DNA of 40,386 nucleotides from Bacteroidota bacterium (GTDB lineage: Bacteria; Bacteroidota; Bacteroidia; Cytophagales; Cyclobacteriaceae): assembly GCA_013285945.1 (NCBI GenBank), contig JABDGP010000024.1, forward strand, positions 1-40,386, written 5' to 3'. Positions 26,440 to 34,575 of the stretch are shown one piece after another. The position numbers were made by a program, and so were the translations under genes. Positions within the stretch are counted from its first letter, which is position 1. Each line of letters opens with the position of its first letter. The notes beneath the pieces are model-generated. The model did no database searches, had not been told where the DNA came from, and saw nothing but the letters and a program-made list of their open reading frames with translations.

Positions 26440-27546
26440 TTACTTACAACTCTTTTTTATTGCAGCTTTTGCATCTTGTGAGCCAAGTTCATCAGCACGT
26501 TTTAAATCAAGACAGCCATCGTAGTTGTTGTTCATGGTGAGCTTCACAAGTCCACGCTGGTAATAGCTTTCGGCATCGGTAGGATAAATATCTATGGAAG
26601 AAGAATAGTCTGCAACAGCCCCGGCATAATCCTCTTTTTCTGTTTTACTTAGCGCCCGATTGTCAAAGTATGTAGGGTTGGTAGCATCAAGCTCAATCGC
26701 TTTTGTGTAGTCGGCGATCGAACCGTCGTAATCCTGCATCGTATGCTTAAGTACTCCACGCAAATTAAAAGTTTCGGCGTCCTGGCCATTCAATTCAATT
26801 GATTTGTTGTAGTCTTCAAGTGCGCCCTTTAAATCTTCTTTCGCGCTTTTAGCTAAGGCGCGGTTTTCATATTTCAATGGATCTTTAGCATCTAACCGAA
26901 TAGCTTCGTTGTAATCCGCAATGGCGAGATCAAAATTGCTTGTGTTGTAATACGCTACACCCCGATAGTTGTAAAGATTCGCATCGTTTTTGTCAAGCTC
27001 TATTGCTTTGGAGTAGTCATCAATGGCGCTGACATATTCGCCAAGCTCAGCTTTTACAATACCACGATTAAAATATTTATCATCATTCACCGGACCAATT
27101 TCTATTGCCTTGGAAAAATCAAAGTAAGCACCTTGCAGATCCTCGATGTTATACTTGGCAAAGCCACGGTTGGTATAGGCTTCACCGTATTTGGAGTTGT
27201 ATTTGATAGCTTTGTCAAGGTCATCGATAGCGCCGTCATCGTCCCCTAAATTAATTTTTGACTCCCCACGATAATTCAAAGCATCTGCCAGTGTGGAATC
27301 TATTTCCAGTGCGTAGTTAAAGTCACCTATAGCGCCGTAGTAATCGTTTAATGCCATGCGTGTGCGTCCGCGCAAAGTGAATGCATTTTTATTTTTAGCT
27401 CCTGACTCAATGATCTTGGTGAGATCAATCTTGGCACCTGCAAAATCCTTGGCATCCATTTTTTTCCGAACGGCATCCAGAGCAGCATCGGTTTGTGCAT
27501 TGGAGCAAAAAGAGGCAAAGACCAGCAAGATTACTATATGTTTCAT
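26440..27546 (-). CDS. Secreted tetratricopeptide-repeat protein
   Basis: This 368-residue protein has a signal peptide (MKHIVILLVFASFCSNAQ) followed by about ten consecutive TPR units of 34 residues. The repeated pattern is YxNRGxxKxxxxDxxGAIxDYxKAIELD, for example AYTNRGFAKYNIEDLQGAYF and YFNRGIVKAELGEYVSAIDD. TPR solenoids bind other proteins. There is no other domain, so it is probably a periplasmic scaffold; no client is evident. The final residues (NNYDGCLDLKRADELGSQDA) form a capping unit. It is convergent with the NTF2-like gene and divergent from the amidohydrolase. Confidence 0.88.
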   Translation of the reverse strand: MKHIVILLVFASFCSNAQTDAALDAVRKKMDAKDFAGAKIDLTKIIESGAKNKNAFTLRGRTRMALNDYYGAIGDFNYALEIDSTLADALNYRGESKINLGDDDGAIDDLDKAIKYNSKYGEAYTNRGFAKYNIEDLQGAYFDFSKAIEIGPVNDDKYFNRGIVKAELGEYVSAIDDYSKAIELDKNDANLYNYRGVAYYNTSNFDLAIADYNEAIRLDAKDPLKYENRALAKSAKEDLKGALEDYNKSIELNGQDAETFNLRGVLKHTMQDYDGSIADYTKAIELDATNPTYFDNRALSKTEKEDYAGAVADYSSSIDIYPTDAESYYQRGLVKLTMNNNYDGCLDLKRADELGSQDAKAAIKKSCK

Positions 27547-27687
27547 TGTAAAAAATTGAAAAGCAAGTTAAGAAGTTTTGGGTAATCAAGTTGGCTCAAG
27601 GGCATTCATAAGAATTAACAACCGCTTAAGAATATTTTTCAAACCCGCTGCGCTCTAAATCGTAGATTGGATGATAATACTGTGAAT

Positions 27688-28797
27688 ATGAAACAACTAC
27701 TCTGTGTCACTTTAATATTCTTTGCTTTCGTAGCAACAACCGCGCAAGATAAGCCGCTTGACATGAAGATGGATTTTGAGGAATATGATCCGCCATCATC
27801 CTTGGTTGTTGAGGAGCATCACCTGACCAAATCAAAATTCCCTTTCATTGACATACACAACCACCAGGGAAATATGAATTCAGGCGACCTGGGTGTACTG
27901 ATTAAAGACATGGATAAACTCAACATGACTGTAATGGTAAATCTTAGCGGTCGCGGGTTTGGAGGAAGTAACGATCACCTCGAAAAATCGATGGCAAACA
28001 TCAACAAGAATTTCCCGAAACGATTTGTACTTTTTACCAACATCAGTTTTACCGATATCGACAAGCCCGACTGGACAGCACGCACAGTTCAACAATTAGA
28101 AACAGATGTAAAACTAGGAGCAAAAGGTTTAAAAATATATAAGACCTTAGGCATGTTTGCCAAAGACAGCAAAGGTAGACGCGTGCACGTTGATGATCCG
28201 CGGATTGATGCCGTGTGGGACAAATGTGGCGAGTTAGGAATACCGGTTCTCATTCACGCAGCCGATCCAAAACAATTTTGGCAACCTATCGATAAAAACA
28301 ATGAACGCTGGCTTGAATTGAAACTTCATCCTGGCCGCAGGCATGACACCGATTCTGTAAAATGGGAGACGATCATTGCTGAGCAACACAAGATGTTTAG
28401 AAAGCACCCAAAGACAAAATTCATTGATGCGCACTTGGGCTGGTATGGAAGTGATTTAAAAAAGCTGGGGCAATTGCTGGATCAAATGCCTAATGTATAC
28501 ACCGAAATAGGAGCTGTCATCGCCGAACTTGGCCGCCAACCGCGAGCGGCGAAAATTTTCTTGACAAAATACCAGGATCGTGTTTTATTTGGCAAAGACA
28601 GCTGGGTGCCCGAAGAGTACGAAACTTATTTTCGTGTGCTTGAGACTGAAGACGAATACTTCCCTTATCACAAGCGCTACCACGCATTTTGGAGAATGTA
28701 CGGCATTGGCTTACCCGACGAAATCCTTAAAAAGATTTATTATAAAAATGCGTTGAACCTGCTGCCGGGAATGGACAAGGGATTATTTCCGAAATAG
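27688..28797 (+). CDS. Secreted amidohydrolase-family (Amidohydrolase_2-type) protein
   Basis: This 369-residue protein has a signal peptide (MKQLLCVTLIFFAFVATTAQ); the ATG at 27688 is preferred to an in-frame TTG at 27667. The mature protein is a metal-dependent TIM barrel. Visible features are the HxH motif in FIDIHNHQG, a lysine after the fourth strand (GAKGLKIYKTLG), the histidine of VLIHAADP, the histidine of FIDAHLGWYG, and the late aspartate in LFGKDSW. These fit the Amidohydrolase_2 branch that contains decarboxylases and lactonases. The substrate is unknown. It converges on the next gene with one base between the stop codons. Confidence 0.86.
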   Translation: MKQLLCVTLIFFAFVATTAQDKPLDMKMDFEEYDPPSSLVVEEHHLTKSKFPFIDIHNHQGNMNSGDLGVLIKDMDKLNMTVMVNLSGRGFGGSNDHLEKSMANINKNFPKRFVLFTNISFTDIDKPDWTARTVQQLETDVKLGAKGLKIYKTLGMFAKDSKGRRVHVDDPRIDAVWDKCGELGIPVLIHAADPKQFWQPIDKNNERWLELKLHPGRRHDTDSVKWETIIAEQHKMFRKHPKTKFIDAHLGWYGSDLKKLGQLLDQMPNVYTEIGAVIAELGRQPRAAKIFLTKYQDRVLFGKDSWVPEEYETYFRVLETEDEYFPYHKRYHAFWRMYGIGLPDEILKKIYYKNALNLLPGMDKGLFPK

Positions 28798-28798
28798 A

Positions 28799-29491
28799 TT
28801 AAGGCTGCTGAAAATAATACCAGGCAATATCGGCATAGCAGTATTTTACTGTGGCCGTAATTCCCTTGTGGAAAAATCTCTTGGGTAAATAGGTTTCAAT
28901 CTCCTTTTTGGATTTTTGAAATCCACAGTTATAAGCGCAAGCGAAGAATTTTATTCTCTCCGCTTCATTTTTTAGTTCAGGATAACGTGTAGTCACCACC
29001 TTGAAATACATGCAGAGATAATCTAAAGCCCACGATTTGTCTTTCAGCCGCTGCACTCGTCTTGATCGCTTGTCTTCAGTTTGTAAAGTATCACTTGACA
29101 AAAGATGGGATTCTTTTAGGCCAAATAGGTTTATGAAATCTTTCTCGACATTTTCGGCAAATGATGGCTTGATTTGAAATTGGCCAATAGAAAAATTGGC
29201 GTAGTCCTTTCCAAACTGAACGTAAAGCGTCTCAAGAGCAAACGTTTCGACTTTATCCTGAATAGAATTGTAGCGAATCAATTCCGGAAAAACAATAGCA
29301 AATACTTCTTTTGAATTTAGCCCATGCTTTTGAATGGATTCTGTCATCCACTTCTCTTTTTGTAAGAATAGGATGGCCTGATCGTAATCATTTGAGAAAA
29401 TCGCACGATAATCTTCTTCTCGCTTCTGGGCAGATACTGTAAAAACAAAAAGCAGCCCGAAGGCTGCTGTTACAAAATATTTTTTATTCAA
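28799..29491 (-). CDS. Diverged lytic-transglycosylase-like secreted protein (TTG start)
   Basis: This 230-residue protein has a signal peptide (NKKYFVTAAFGLLFVFTVSAQ) that supports the TTG start at 29491. Three stretches echo the lysozyme-like transglycosylase fold in order: AIVFPELIRYN with a candidate catalytic Glu, ANFSIGQFQIKPSF in the place of the usual GLMQxMPxT, and ACAYNCGF in the place of AYNAG. The match is distant and the enzyme could be inactive. It starts two bases after the stop of the 412-residue gene, so the two form an operon. I recognise no closer family. Confidence 0.62.
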   Translation of the reverse strand: MNKKYFVTAAFGLLFVFTVSAQKREEDYRAIFSNDYDQAILFLQKEKWMTESIQKHGLNSKEVFAIVFPELIRYNSIQDKVETFALETLYVQFGKDYANFSIGQFQIKPSFAENVEKDFINLFGLKESHLLSSDTLQTEDKRSRRVQRLKDKSWALDYLCMYFKVVTTRYPELKNEAERIKFFACAYNCGFQKSKKEIETYLPKRFFHKGITATVKYCYADIAWYYFQQP

Positions 29492-29493
29492 GC

Positions 29494-30732
29494 TTATTGT
29501 GGTTTTTGATAGACTACAAGCTGATTACCTTCCAATGCAAGCCACTTAAAATACTGACGACCAACTGAATTGACGGACTCTATTTTTAATGGATACTCAA
29601 AATAGTCTCCATCAGCGAAGTAAATTTTTTGATCTTTCACTTCCGTCATATTTTTCCCGTCAAGGCTAAGATAAAGATTGCAAGGATCATGCGTTTCATT
29701 TTCAGGAAAGGTCTTAACCACTTGCCCATCTACATAAACTTTATTATGTGATTGATAGACAATACGACTACCAAGATACCATGCTCCCTGAAACCAGCTG
29801 GTTTCTGTTATGCTTAGTGTTTTCCCCCCGGAAGTTGAGATTTGATAGGTCTTATAATCGGGAGTGTGGTACATGCCAAACTCAGAATTGTCTGGGGCAG
29901 CAAGAATCGATGTTGGCGCTACAGCGTAAGTACTAAGTGTTTTATCTGATGCTGAAGTAATCACACTGTATTTCACTTTTTCATTGTATTGTCCTTCAGT
30001 CGTTGATGCAATGGCATAAAAATTTTTTCCGTCAGGTGTGAGAAAAAACTGAAGAAGCTGTTTATACGGGCCATATTGTTTCCCGTTGAAATTGATTGTT
30101 GTGCTGAGCACACTAGTCAGAGTTTTGCCTTCAGTTTGTTTTGATGCCTCAGCTAATTTCTTCTTCACATCGTCCATTTGTGCAGGTGTCATATAGGCCG
30201 ACATTTGCTTCAGTTGATCGTCTGTGATCGCCGGAGTCTGCATCGCATGAGTCTCCGTTTGGTTGGAAGTATATTTCTTGATCTCATCTGAGCTTTGATG
30301 AATTTCTCTTAGCTTGGAGTAGCTGCATTGCAAAGAAGAAGTCTGACAATTATTGCTGTTGGAGGAGCTTGGACACGCCACTGGAGTTTTCGATCCGTTT
30401 ACGTAAGAATAACATTGTACCGAATTGTTGCTGGATCTCCTGGCTACAATAAAAGCGATATCGCTGGTGTTTGAGCCCAAACTGATACAGTTTTCCTGAT
30501 AATCGAAAACTTCATCAGCCGCCATTGACAGAACAACTGTCCGTGTGACATTAGCACTCAGTTTATTGTTCTTATTGGGTTGTCCTTGGCTCTGCGAAGA
30601 AGAGCCAGTTCCGTTTTCTAATTTATTTACTTCCTGATTGGCTTTATTTTTGAGTTTGTTAAGCAAGCTCTGTGCAGGAGAAGGAGTTACAAACAAAACG
30701 AGAGCAGCGAGAGAGAGGTATTGTTTTTTCAT
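29494..30732 (-). CDS. Secreted protein of unknown function
   Basis: This 412-residue protein has a signal peptide (MKKQYLSLAALVLFVTPSPAQ). A short Lys/Asn-rich helix and a Ser/Gln-rich linker (GTGSSSQSQGQPNKNNK) follow. Then comes a region with four cysteines in a small loop (VACPSSS, NNCQTSSLQC), then a long beta-rich part with recurring FLTPDGKNFYAIAS, YLSLDGKNMTEVKD and VYVDGQVVKTF sequences, which suggests propeller-like blades. I do not recognise the family. It is first in a two-gene operon with the transglycosylase-like gene and has its own candidate promoter. Confidence 0.78.
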   Translation of the reverse strand: MKKQYLSLAALVLFVTPSPAQSLLNKLKNKANQEVNKLENGTGSSSQSQGQPNKNNKLSANVTRTVVLSMAADEVFDYQENCISLGSNTSDIAFIVARRSSNNSVQCYSYVNGSKTPVACPSSSNSNNCQTSSLQCSYSKLREIHQSSDEIKKYTSNQTETHAMQTPAITDDQLKQMSAYMTPAQMDDVKKKLAEASKQTEGKTLTSVLSTTINFNGKQYGPYKQLLQFFLTPDGKNFYAIASTTEGQYNEKVKYSVITSASDKTLSTYAVAPTSILAAPDNSEFGMYHTPDYKTYQISTSGGKTLSITETSWFQGAWYLGSRIVYQSHNKVYVDGQVVKTFPENETHDPCNLYLSLDGKNMTEVKDQKIYFADGDYFEYPLKIESVNSVGRQYFKWLALEGNQLVVYQKPQ

Positions 30733-30770
30733 AGGTTGGGGTTCATTTTTATAATGAAGTTAAATCAAGC

Positions 30771-30802
30771 CAAACTGTATTTGACCTACTGACCTATTCA
30801 AA
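30771..30802 (-). promoter_or_regulatory. Candidate promoter of the 412-residue secreted-protein gene with tandem TAGGTCA repeats
   Basis: Read on the minus strand, TTTG (30802-30799) is followed after 19 bases by TACAGTTTG (30779-30771), close to the Bacteroidota -33/-7 pattern but with one extra base in the -7 box. The spacer between them holds two direct copies of TAGGTCA in 8-base register (plus-strand TGACCTA at 30782-30788 and 30790-30796). Start codon at 30732. Confidence 0.42.
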
Positions 30803-30910
30803 GTTCGAAAAAAGTTTGTCAAATGAAACAGCAGCCAATCAGCAATTTTTTCATACTGAAAGAGAATTCCTATCAGATGTTTATTCGATTTTCAAGGCAA
30901 AAAGACTGAA

Positions 30911-32455
30911 TTAGATTTTGAAGTGTTTTAGTTGAATAATTTCTTCCGGCTTTAAAAACCGCCATTGCCCGCGGCCGAGGTCCTTTTTGTCGAGCCCCGC
31001 ATACACTACGCGGTCGAGTCTCACTATCTGATAGCCCAGTGTTTCAAAGATCCTCCGCACAATTCGATTCCAGCCAATGTGTATTTCAATTCCTACCTCC
31101 TTGTCGTTATCACTAACAACTGCAAGATCATCTACTTGTGCACGGCCTTCTTCGAGATAAACTCCATCAAGAATTTTTTGAAAGTCATTTTTAGTAAGAG
31201 CGCGGTCCAACTCTACTTTGTATATCTTTTTTGCATTGTATGACGGATGTGTAAGCTTGTCGGCTAGATCGCCATCATTGGTAAATAAAAGTAAGCCTGT
31301 TGTATTTCTATCAAGCCGACCAACTGGGTAAATACGTTCTTTGCAAGCATTAGCCACCAGATCCATTACCGTATTACGTTCTTCGGGGTCGTCGGTGGTA
31401 GTGATAAACCCTTTAGGTTTATTTAATAAAATATAAACCAAAGGTTCTGCTTTAAGTTTTCGTCCTTCGTAGCGTACATCATCTGTGGCCTTTACTTTAT
31501 GGCCCATTTCAGTGATGGTTTCACCGTTGACAGTGACCAACCCCATTTTAATTAACTCATCTGCCTCGCGCCTGCTGCCCACGCCACTGTTGGCCATGAA
31601 CTTGTTCAGGCGGATTAATCCATCTTCTTGCTTTTGTTCCTTTTTTACTTCAGGTACAGAGCCGGATTCGGCCCTTGCAAATGATTTTTTTGAAGTGAAC
31701 GATTTCTTAAACCCTCCCTCTCTTCGTTCGGGCCTTTCAAATTTTGAATAATCGGGTTTCTTATCGAGTGATTTTTCGCTGTCTTCTTTTTTGAATTTAG
31801 AGAAACGATCATCGCCTGGTTTTCTTTTTTCGAAAGATTTGGAATATTTCCCTTTTTCATCTGATGAGCGTGGCCGTTCAGGCCTTGGTGAAAAAGTTTT
31901 CTTGTCGTCCCTTCCCGGGAATCGTTTTTCGCCTGCCGATGAGTCCCGATCATCATCTTTTCTGATGAATGGCTTTGGTCGATCTGAATTGAAGGATTTT
32001 GCTGCACCAAATCTTGAGCCACCCGACTTTGAGAATCTTTTTTCATTTGATGGGGATTCACGATCACCTTCTCTTTTTCTAACAAATGGTTTAGGCCTGT
32101 CGGAATTGAAAGGTTTACCTGCTCCGAATCTGGAGCCGCCGGGTTTAGAAAATCTCTTTTCGCCCGATTCATTTTTATCATCTCTGCGAAACCCTGATGT
32201 TGGCCGCTTACTTCCAAATGATTTCCCAGCATCAGATTTCCGACCGAATGGTGCTTCCTTTTTGCCTCTTGATTCGCCTGAATCAAATCTTGAAGAAGAA
32301 AATTTAGCTGGTTTTGAGAACCGGCTTCCCCCCGAAGGTCCGTCTTCTCTTGCGCCGGGCCTTGCTTTCTTCTTGGTGCGAAAAGATTTTTCAGCTTCCG
32401 TCCTTTTTCCGAAGGATGTTCTTTTGCTTCCTGATGCTCTGCCTGGGCGTGCCAT
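30911..32455 (-). CDS. rluB: RluB/RsuA-family 23S or 16S rRNA pseudouridine synthase with long basic N-terminal tail
   Basis: This 514-residue protein. The C-terminal part is a standard pseudouridine synthase of the RluB/RsuA group: an S4 RNA-binding domain at about 281-326 (IRLNKFMANSGVGSRREADE), the catalytic motif VGRLDRNTTGLLLFTNDG with Asp382, and THPSYNAKKIYKV. These enzymes isomerise uridine in rRNA. The N-terminal 270 residues are low complexity, rich in Lys, Arg, Ser, Asp and Phe, and contain a duplicated 39-residue unit. Such charged tails occur in Bacteroidota homologues and probably bind RNA or the ribosome. Assignment to RluB rather than RsuA is by general resemblance only. Confidence 0.9.
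   Translation of the reverse strand: MARPGRASGSKRTSFGKRTEAEKSFRTKKKARPGAREDGPSGGSRFSKPAKFSSSRFDSGESRGKKEAPFGRKSDAGKSFGSKRPTSGFRRDDKNESGEKRFSKPGGSRFGAGKPFNSDRPKPFVRKREGDRESPSNEKRFSKSGGSRFGAAKSFNSDRPKPFIRKDDDRDSSAGEKRFPGRDDKKTFSPRPERPRSSDEKGKYSKSFEKRKPGDDRFSKFKKEDSEKSLDKKPDYSKFERPERREGGFKKSFTSKKSFARAESGSVPEVKKEQKQEDGLIRLNKFMANSGVGSRREADELIKMGLVTVNGETITEMGHKVKATDDVRYEGRKLKAEPLVYILLNKPKGFITTTDDPEERNTVMDLVANACKERIYPVGRLDRNTTGLLLFTNDGDLADKLTHPSYNAKKIYKVELDRALTKNDFQKILDGVYLEEGRAQVDDLAVVSDNDKEVGIEIHIGWNRIVRRIFETLGYQIVRLDRVVYAGLDKKDLGRGQWRFLKPEEIIQLKHFKI
31931..32161 (-). repeat. Tandem 117-base coding repeat in the rluB tail
   Basis: Two adjacent copies encode residues 99-137 and 138-175. Each begins EKRFSK, continues GGSRFGA and FNSDRPKPF, and ends in a charged run. 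The second copy is one codon shorter. The register between copies is 117 bases (for example AATC at 32010 and 32127). Confidence 0.8.
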
Positions 32456-32500
32456 AATTATTTTATTTCGGTTGAATGAAGGTAACGGTATGATTGATGA

Positions 32501-32538
32501 TAAAAAAATTGCGGCTCCGATGCAATCAGAGCCGCAAT
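32501..32538 (-). terminator. Terminator after scpB
   Basis: ATTGCGGCTC (32508-32517) and GAGCCGCAAT (32529-32538) form a perfect 10-bp stem with an 11-base loop. On the minus strand it is followed by a run of seven T residues. It separates scpB from rluB. Confidence 0.88.
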
Positions 32539-32557
32539 CTGTGAGTAATACTACGTG

Positions 32558-33124
32558 TTATTGATTTTCCGGAGACTCGCCAATGGTGTTTACTTCGTTG
32601 CTAAAGTCTTTGGGAGTAGGCAATTCGCTGATGTCGTTAATTCCAAAGTATTCCATGAACTTAGGGCTTGTGCCATACAGCATTGGCCTTCCAATGGTCT
32701 CGGCTTTGCCCTGAATTTCGATCAGTCCTTTGTCTAACAATTTCTGGATGGCGTAATCGCAATTCACGCCACGGATATTTTCAACCTCAGGCTTGGAGAT
32801 TGGCTGTTTGTAAGCGATAATGGAAAGTGTTTCCATTGCTGAAATCGACAATCTCTTTTTAGATTGTTGTTTTAGCATAATGCCAATGCTTGTTTGGTAA
32901 GCTGGCTTGGTAAGGAACTGATACCCTCCACCTGACTTATTCAATTGAAAAGAAAATTCTTCGGATTGAAATTTTTCTTCCACGCGCTGAAGCGCAGCGA
33001 TAATATCTTCTTCCGGTACTTCGGCATTGAACATTTCTGAAAGGCACGCCTTCAAATCTGCTATTTTGCTCGGGGAAGGCGAACAAAACACCAGCGCTTC
33101 AATATGGTTTTGTAAAAAGTCCAA
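32558..33124 (-). CDS. scpB: Segregation and condensation protein B
   Basis: This 188-residue ScpB is a winged-helix partner of ScpA in the SMC condensin complex, which organises and segregates the chromosome. Features are the N-terminal IEALVFCSPSPSKIADL, the central winged helix with RLSISAMETLSIIAYKQPISKPEVENIRGV (the family hallmark) and LLDKGLIEIQGKAETIGRPMLYGTSPKFMEYFGI. Length is normal for Bacteroidota. It lies 26 bases downstream of the DksA-like gene on the same strand. No scpA gene is in the window. Confidence 0.95.
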   Translation of the reverse strand: MDFLQNHIEALVFCSPSPSKIADLKACLSEMFNAEVPEEDIIAALQRVEEKFQSEEFSFQLNKSGGGYQFLTKPAYQTSIGIMLKQQSKKRLSISAMETLSIIAYKQPISKPEVENIRGVNCDYAIQKLLDKGLIEIQGKAETIGRPMLYGTSPKFMEYFGINDISELPTPKDFSNEVNTIGESPENQ

Positions 33125-33150
33125 AAGAAAGGTTATTTAATAAATCCTAA

Positions 33151-33840
33151 TTAATCCTGTTTCATCATTTTTGCCTCGATCGACTGCGTGGTGTGAGGTA
33201 CGGCAATCAGGCGTTCCTTTGAGATCAGCTTTCCGGTTACGGAGCAGATTCCATAAGTTCCGTTTTTAATCCGGACTAATGCGTTTTCCAAATTTGTAAT
33301 GTACTTCAATTGGCGTGCTGCCAGTTGACTCATGTTTTCTTTTTCGGCCGTTTCAGCTCCGTCTTCCAATACTTTGGTGTTACCGCCAGAAGTAGAGTCT
33401 GTGCCTTCATCATTATTACGATTGAGAGTTTCTTTCAAGATTTTGAACTCGTCGCGGGCTTTGTTGAGTTTGCCGTTGATGAGTACTTCAAATTCTTTCA
33501 GTTCCATATCGCTATAGCGTGTCTTGTCGTTGGGCATTGCCGATTTTGCCGGCTTATGCGCAATGGGTCTCTGGGTAAGAATAGGGAAAATGTTTAATTG
33601 AGATGGTGCTGGCTTGGTGGGCACTACGGCTTTTATTTCACGCTTGGGGGCAACTACCTTTTTAGCAATCTTCAACTGCTTTTTAGGTGCCACTTTCTTA
33701 GCCACTACCTTTTTCTTTGCCTTTTTAGCAGGCGCGGATTTTTTCGCCTTAACAGTCTTTTTTGCTTTGACTACCTTCTTTGCCTTAACAGTGCTTTTTT
33801 TAGCAGGCTTGGCCTGTTTCTTCTTAGCTGATTTTGCCAT
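33151..33840 (-). CDS. DksA/TraR-family protein with histone H1-like tail
   Basis: This 229-residue protein. The first 75 residues are almost only Lys, Ala, Val and Pro in repeats such as KAKKVVKAKKTVKAKK, like bacterial histone H1-like tails. A coiled-coil follows (LKEFEVLINGKLNKARDEFKILKETLNRNN), then the DksA/TraR C-terminal module (ALVRIKNGTYGICSVTGKLISKERLIAVPHTTQSIEAK). Of the four zinc-ligating cysteines only one remains, so the zinc ribbon is probably not metal-bound; this form is usual in Bacteroidota. DksA-type proteins insert a coiled coil into the RNA polymerase secondary channel, but the basic tail also suggests DNA binding. The gene precedes scpB. Confidence 0.87.
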   Translation of the reverse strand: MAKSAKKKQAKPAKKSTVKAKKVVKAKKTVKAKKSAPAKKAKKKVVAKKVAPKKQLKIAKKVVAPKREIKAVVPTKPAPSQLNIFPILTQRPIAHKPAKSAMPNDKTRYSDMELKEFEVLINGKLNKARDEFKILKETLNRNNDEGTDSTSGGNTKVLEDGAETAEKENMSQLAARQLKYITNLENALVRIKNGTYGICSVTGKLISKERLIAVPHTTQSIEAKMMKQD

Positions 33841-33901
33841 AAAAATCCGGGTTGAGAGTTTTGAAAAAAGTTGCGCAAAAATACGCTACTGTGCCTGAAA
33901 C

Positions 33902-33928
33902 AAAAAATCCCAAGAAAAGTTTGGGATT
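33902..33928 (-). terminator. Terminator after the acidic hypothetical gene
   Basis: AATCCCAA (33906-33913) and TTGGGATT (33921-33928) form an 8-bp stem with a 7-base loop. On the minus strand it runs into TTTTTTG. It lies between the stop at 33996 and the DksA-like gene. Confidence 0.8.
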
Positions 33929-33995
33929 GAGCTGACTGGCGAGGTTTCTAACGCACTTTTAAGCCCGAGTAAAGTTAAGCAATGGAAAAGTTGGC

Positions 33996-34397
33996 TTAAT
34001 TATCGAAATCAGGATCGTAGCTGGCTTCTCTGCTACCACCACTACGGCCCTCTTCTTCATCACCGCTTCCTTCAAACTGGCTATCGCCGCCGTCAAAATC
34101 TTCATTACCGCTGAAACTGTCTGCTGCTTCCGCCGGATCGGCAGCAGGGTCGAACTCCTGGGGTTTGCTTGACTCTACATCATAGCCACCGTCACTGTTT
34201 TTAGTTGCGGGCACTTTAACCAGGTAAACAGAATCATCGGTTTCCAACGGAAACACAAAAATCGGCTCCTTCTTGGCATTGGTAATGCGGGTGATACTAG
34301 CTTCATATCCGTTGGGATATTGATCGCGCATCAGGTCGCGCAAGTTTTCAGATAAGTTCTCGAGACTTTTAATTACTCTTTTTTTCGCTGCAGCCAT
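33996..34397 (-). CDS. Hypothetical protein with acidic C-terminal tail
   Basis: This 133-residue protein is of no family I recognise. The start is the ATG at 34397 (MAAAKKRVIKSLENLSENLRDLM); an upstream in-frame start would add an unlikely 19-residue extension. The N-terminal 75 residues look folded (helix, then beta-rich YEASITRITNAKKEPIFVFP and VYLVKVPATKN). The last 55 residues are very rich in Asp, Glu, Gly and Ser and are probably disordered. It is cytoplasmic by sequence and divergent from the sigma-factor gene, with a terminator downstream. Confidence 0.75.
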   Translation of the reverse strand: MAAAKKRVIKSLENLSENLRDLMRDQYPNGYEASITRITNAKKEPIFVFPLETDDSVYLVKVPATKNSDGGYDVESSKPQEFDPAADPAEAADSFSGNEDFDGGDSQFEGSGDEEEGRSGGSREASYDPDFDN

Positions 34398-34472
34398 CGT
34401 TTCAATACGGTAAAAAAATCGGCTCAAGTAGCAAAGGATTGACAGAGTAGGCAAGAATTTTTTTAAAATTTT

Positions 34473-34503
34473 TTTGGCATTGAAGGAAATATTCCTACTT
34501 TTA
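34473..34503 (+). promoter_or_regulatory. Candidate promoter of the ECF sigma gene with an inverted repeat in its spacer
   Basis: TTTG at 34473-34476, a 19-base spacer, and TACTTTTA at 34496-34503 match the Bacteroidota TTTG-N19-TAnnTTTG arrangement at all but the last position. Within the spacer lies AGGAA-ATA-TTCCT (34484-34496), an operator-like inverted repeat. The start codon is at 34576. Confidence 0.55.
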
Positions 34504-34575
34504 ATTTCAGTACAATCAAAAACTAACCCCCTACCTGATCGATATATACTTCTACGTTACCTAAACGCACACATA

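Noticed and set aside
31645..32286. A 213-codon minus-strand frame overlapping rluB
   Set aside because: It is an alternative frame of the same repetitive tail. The rluB frame continues into the S4 and catalytic domains, whereas this one does not.
31791..32564. A 257-codon open frame on the plus strand
   Set aside because: It is the antisense shadow of the low-complexity rluB tail; composition (Ser, Leu, Pro, Phe runs) mirrors the repeats and no family is visible.
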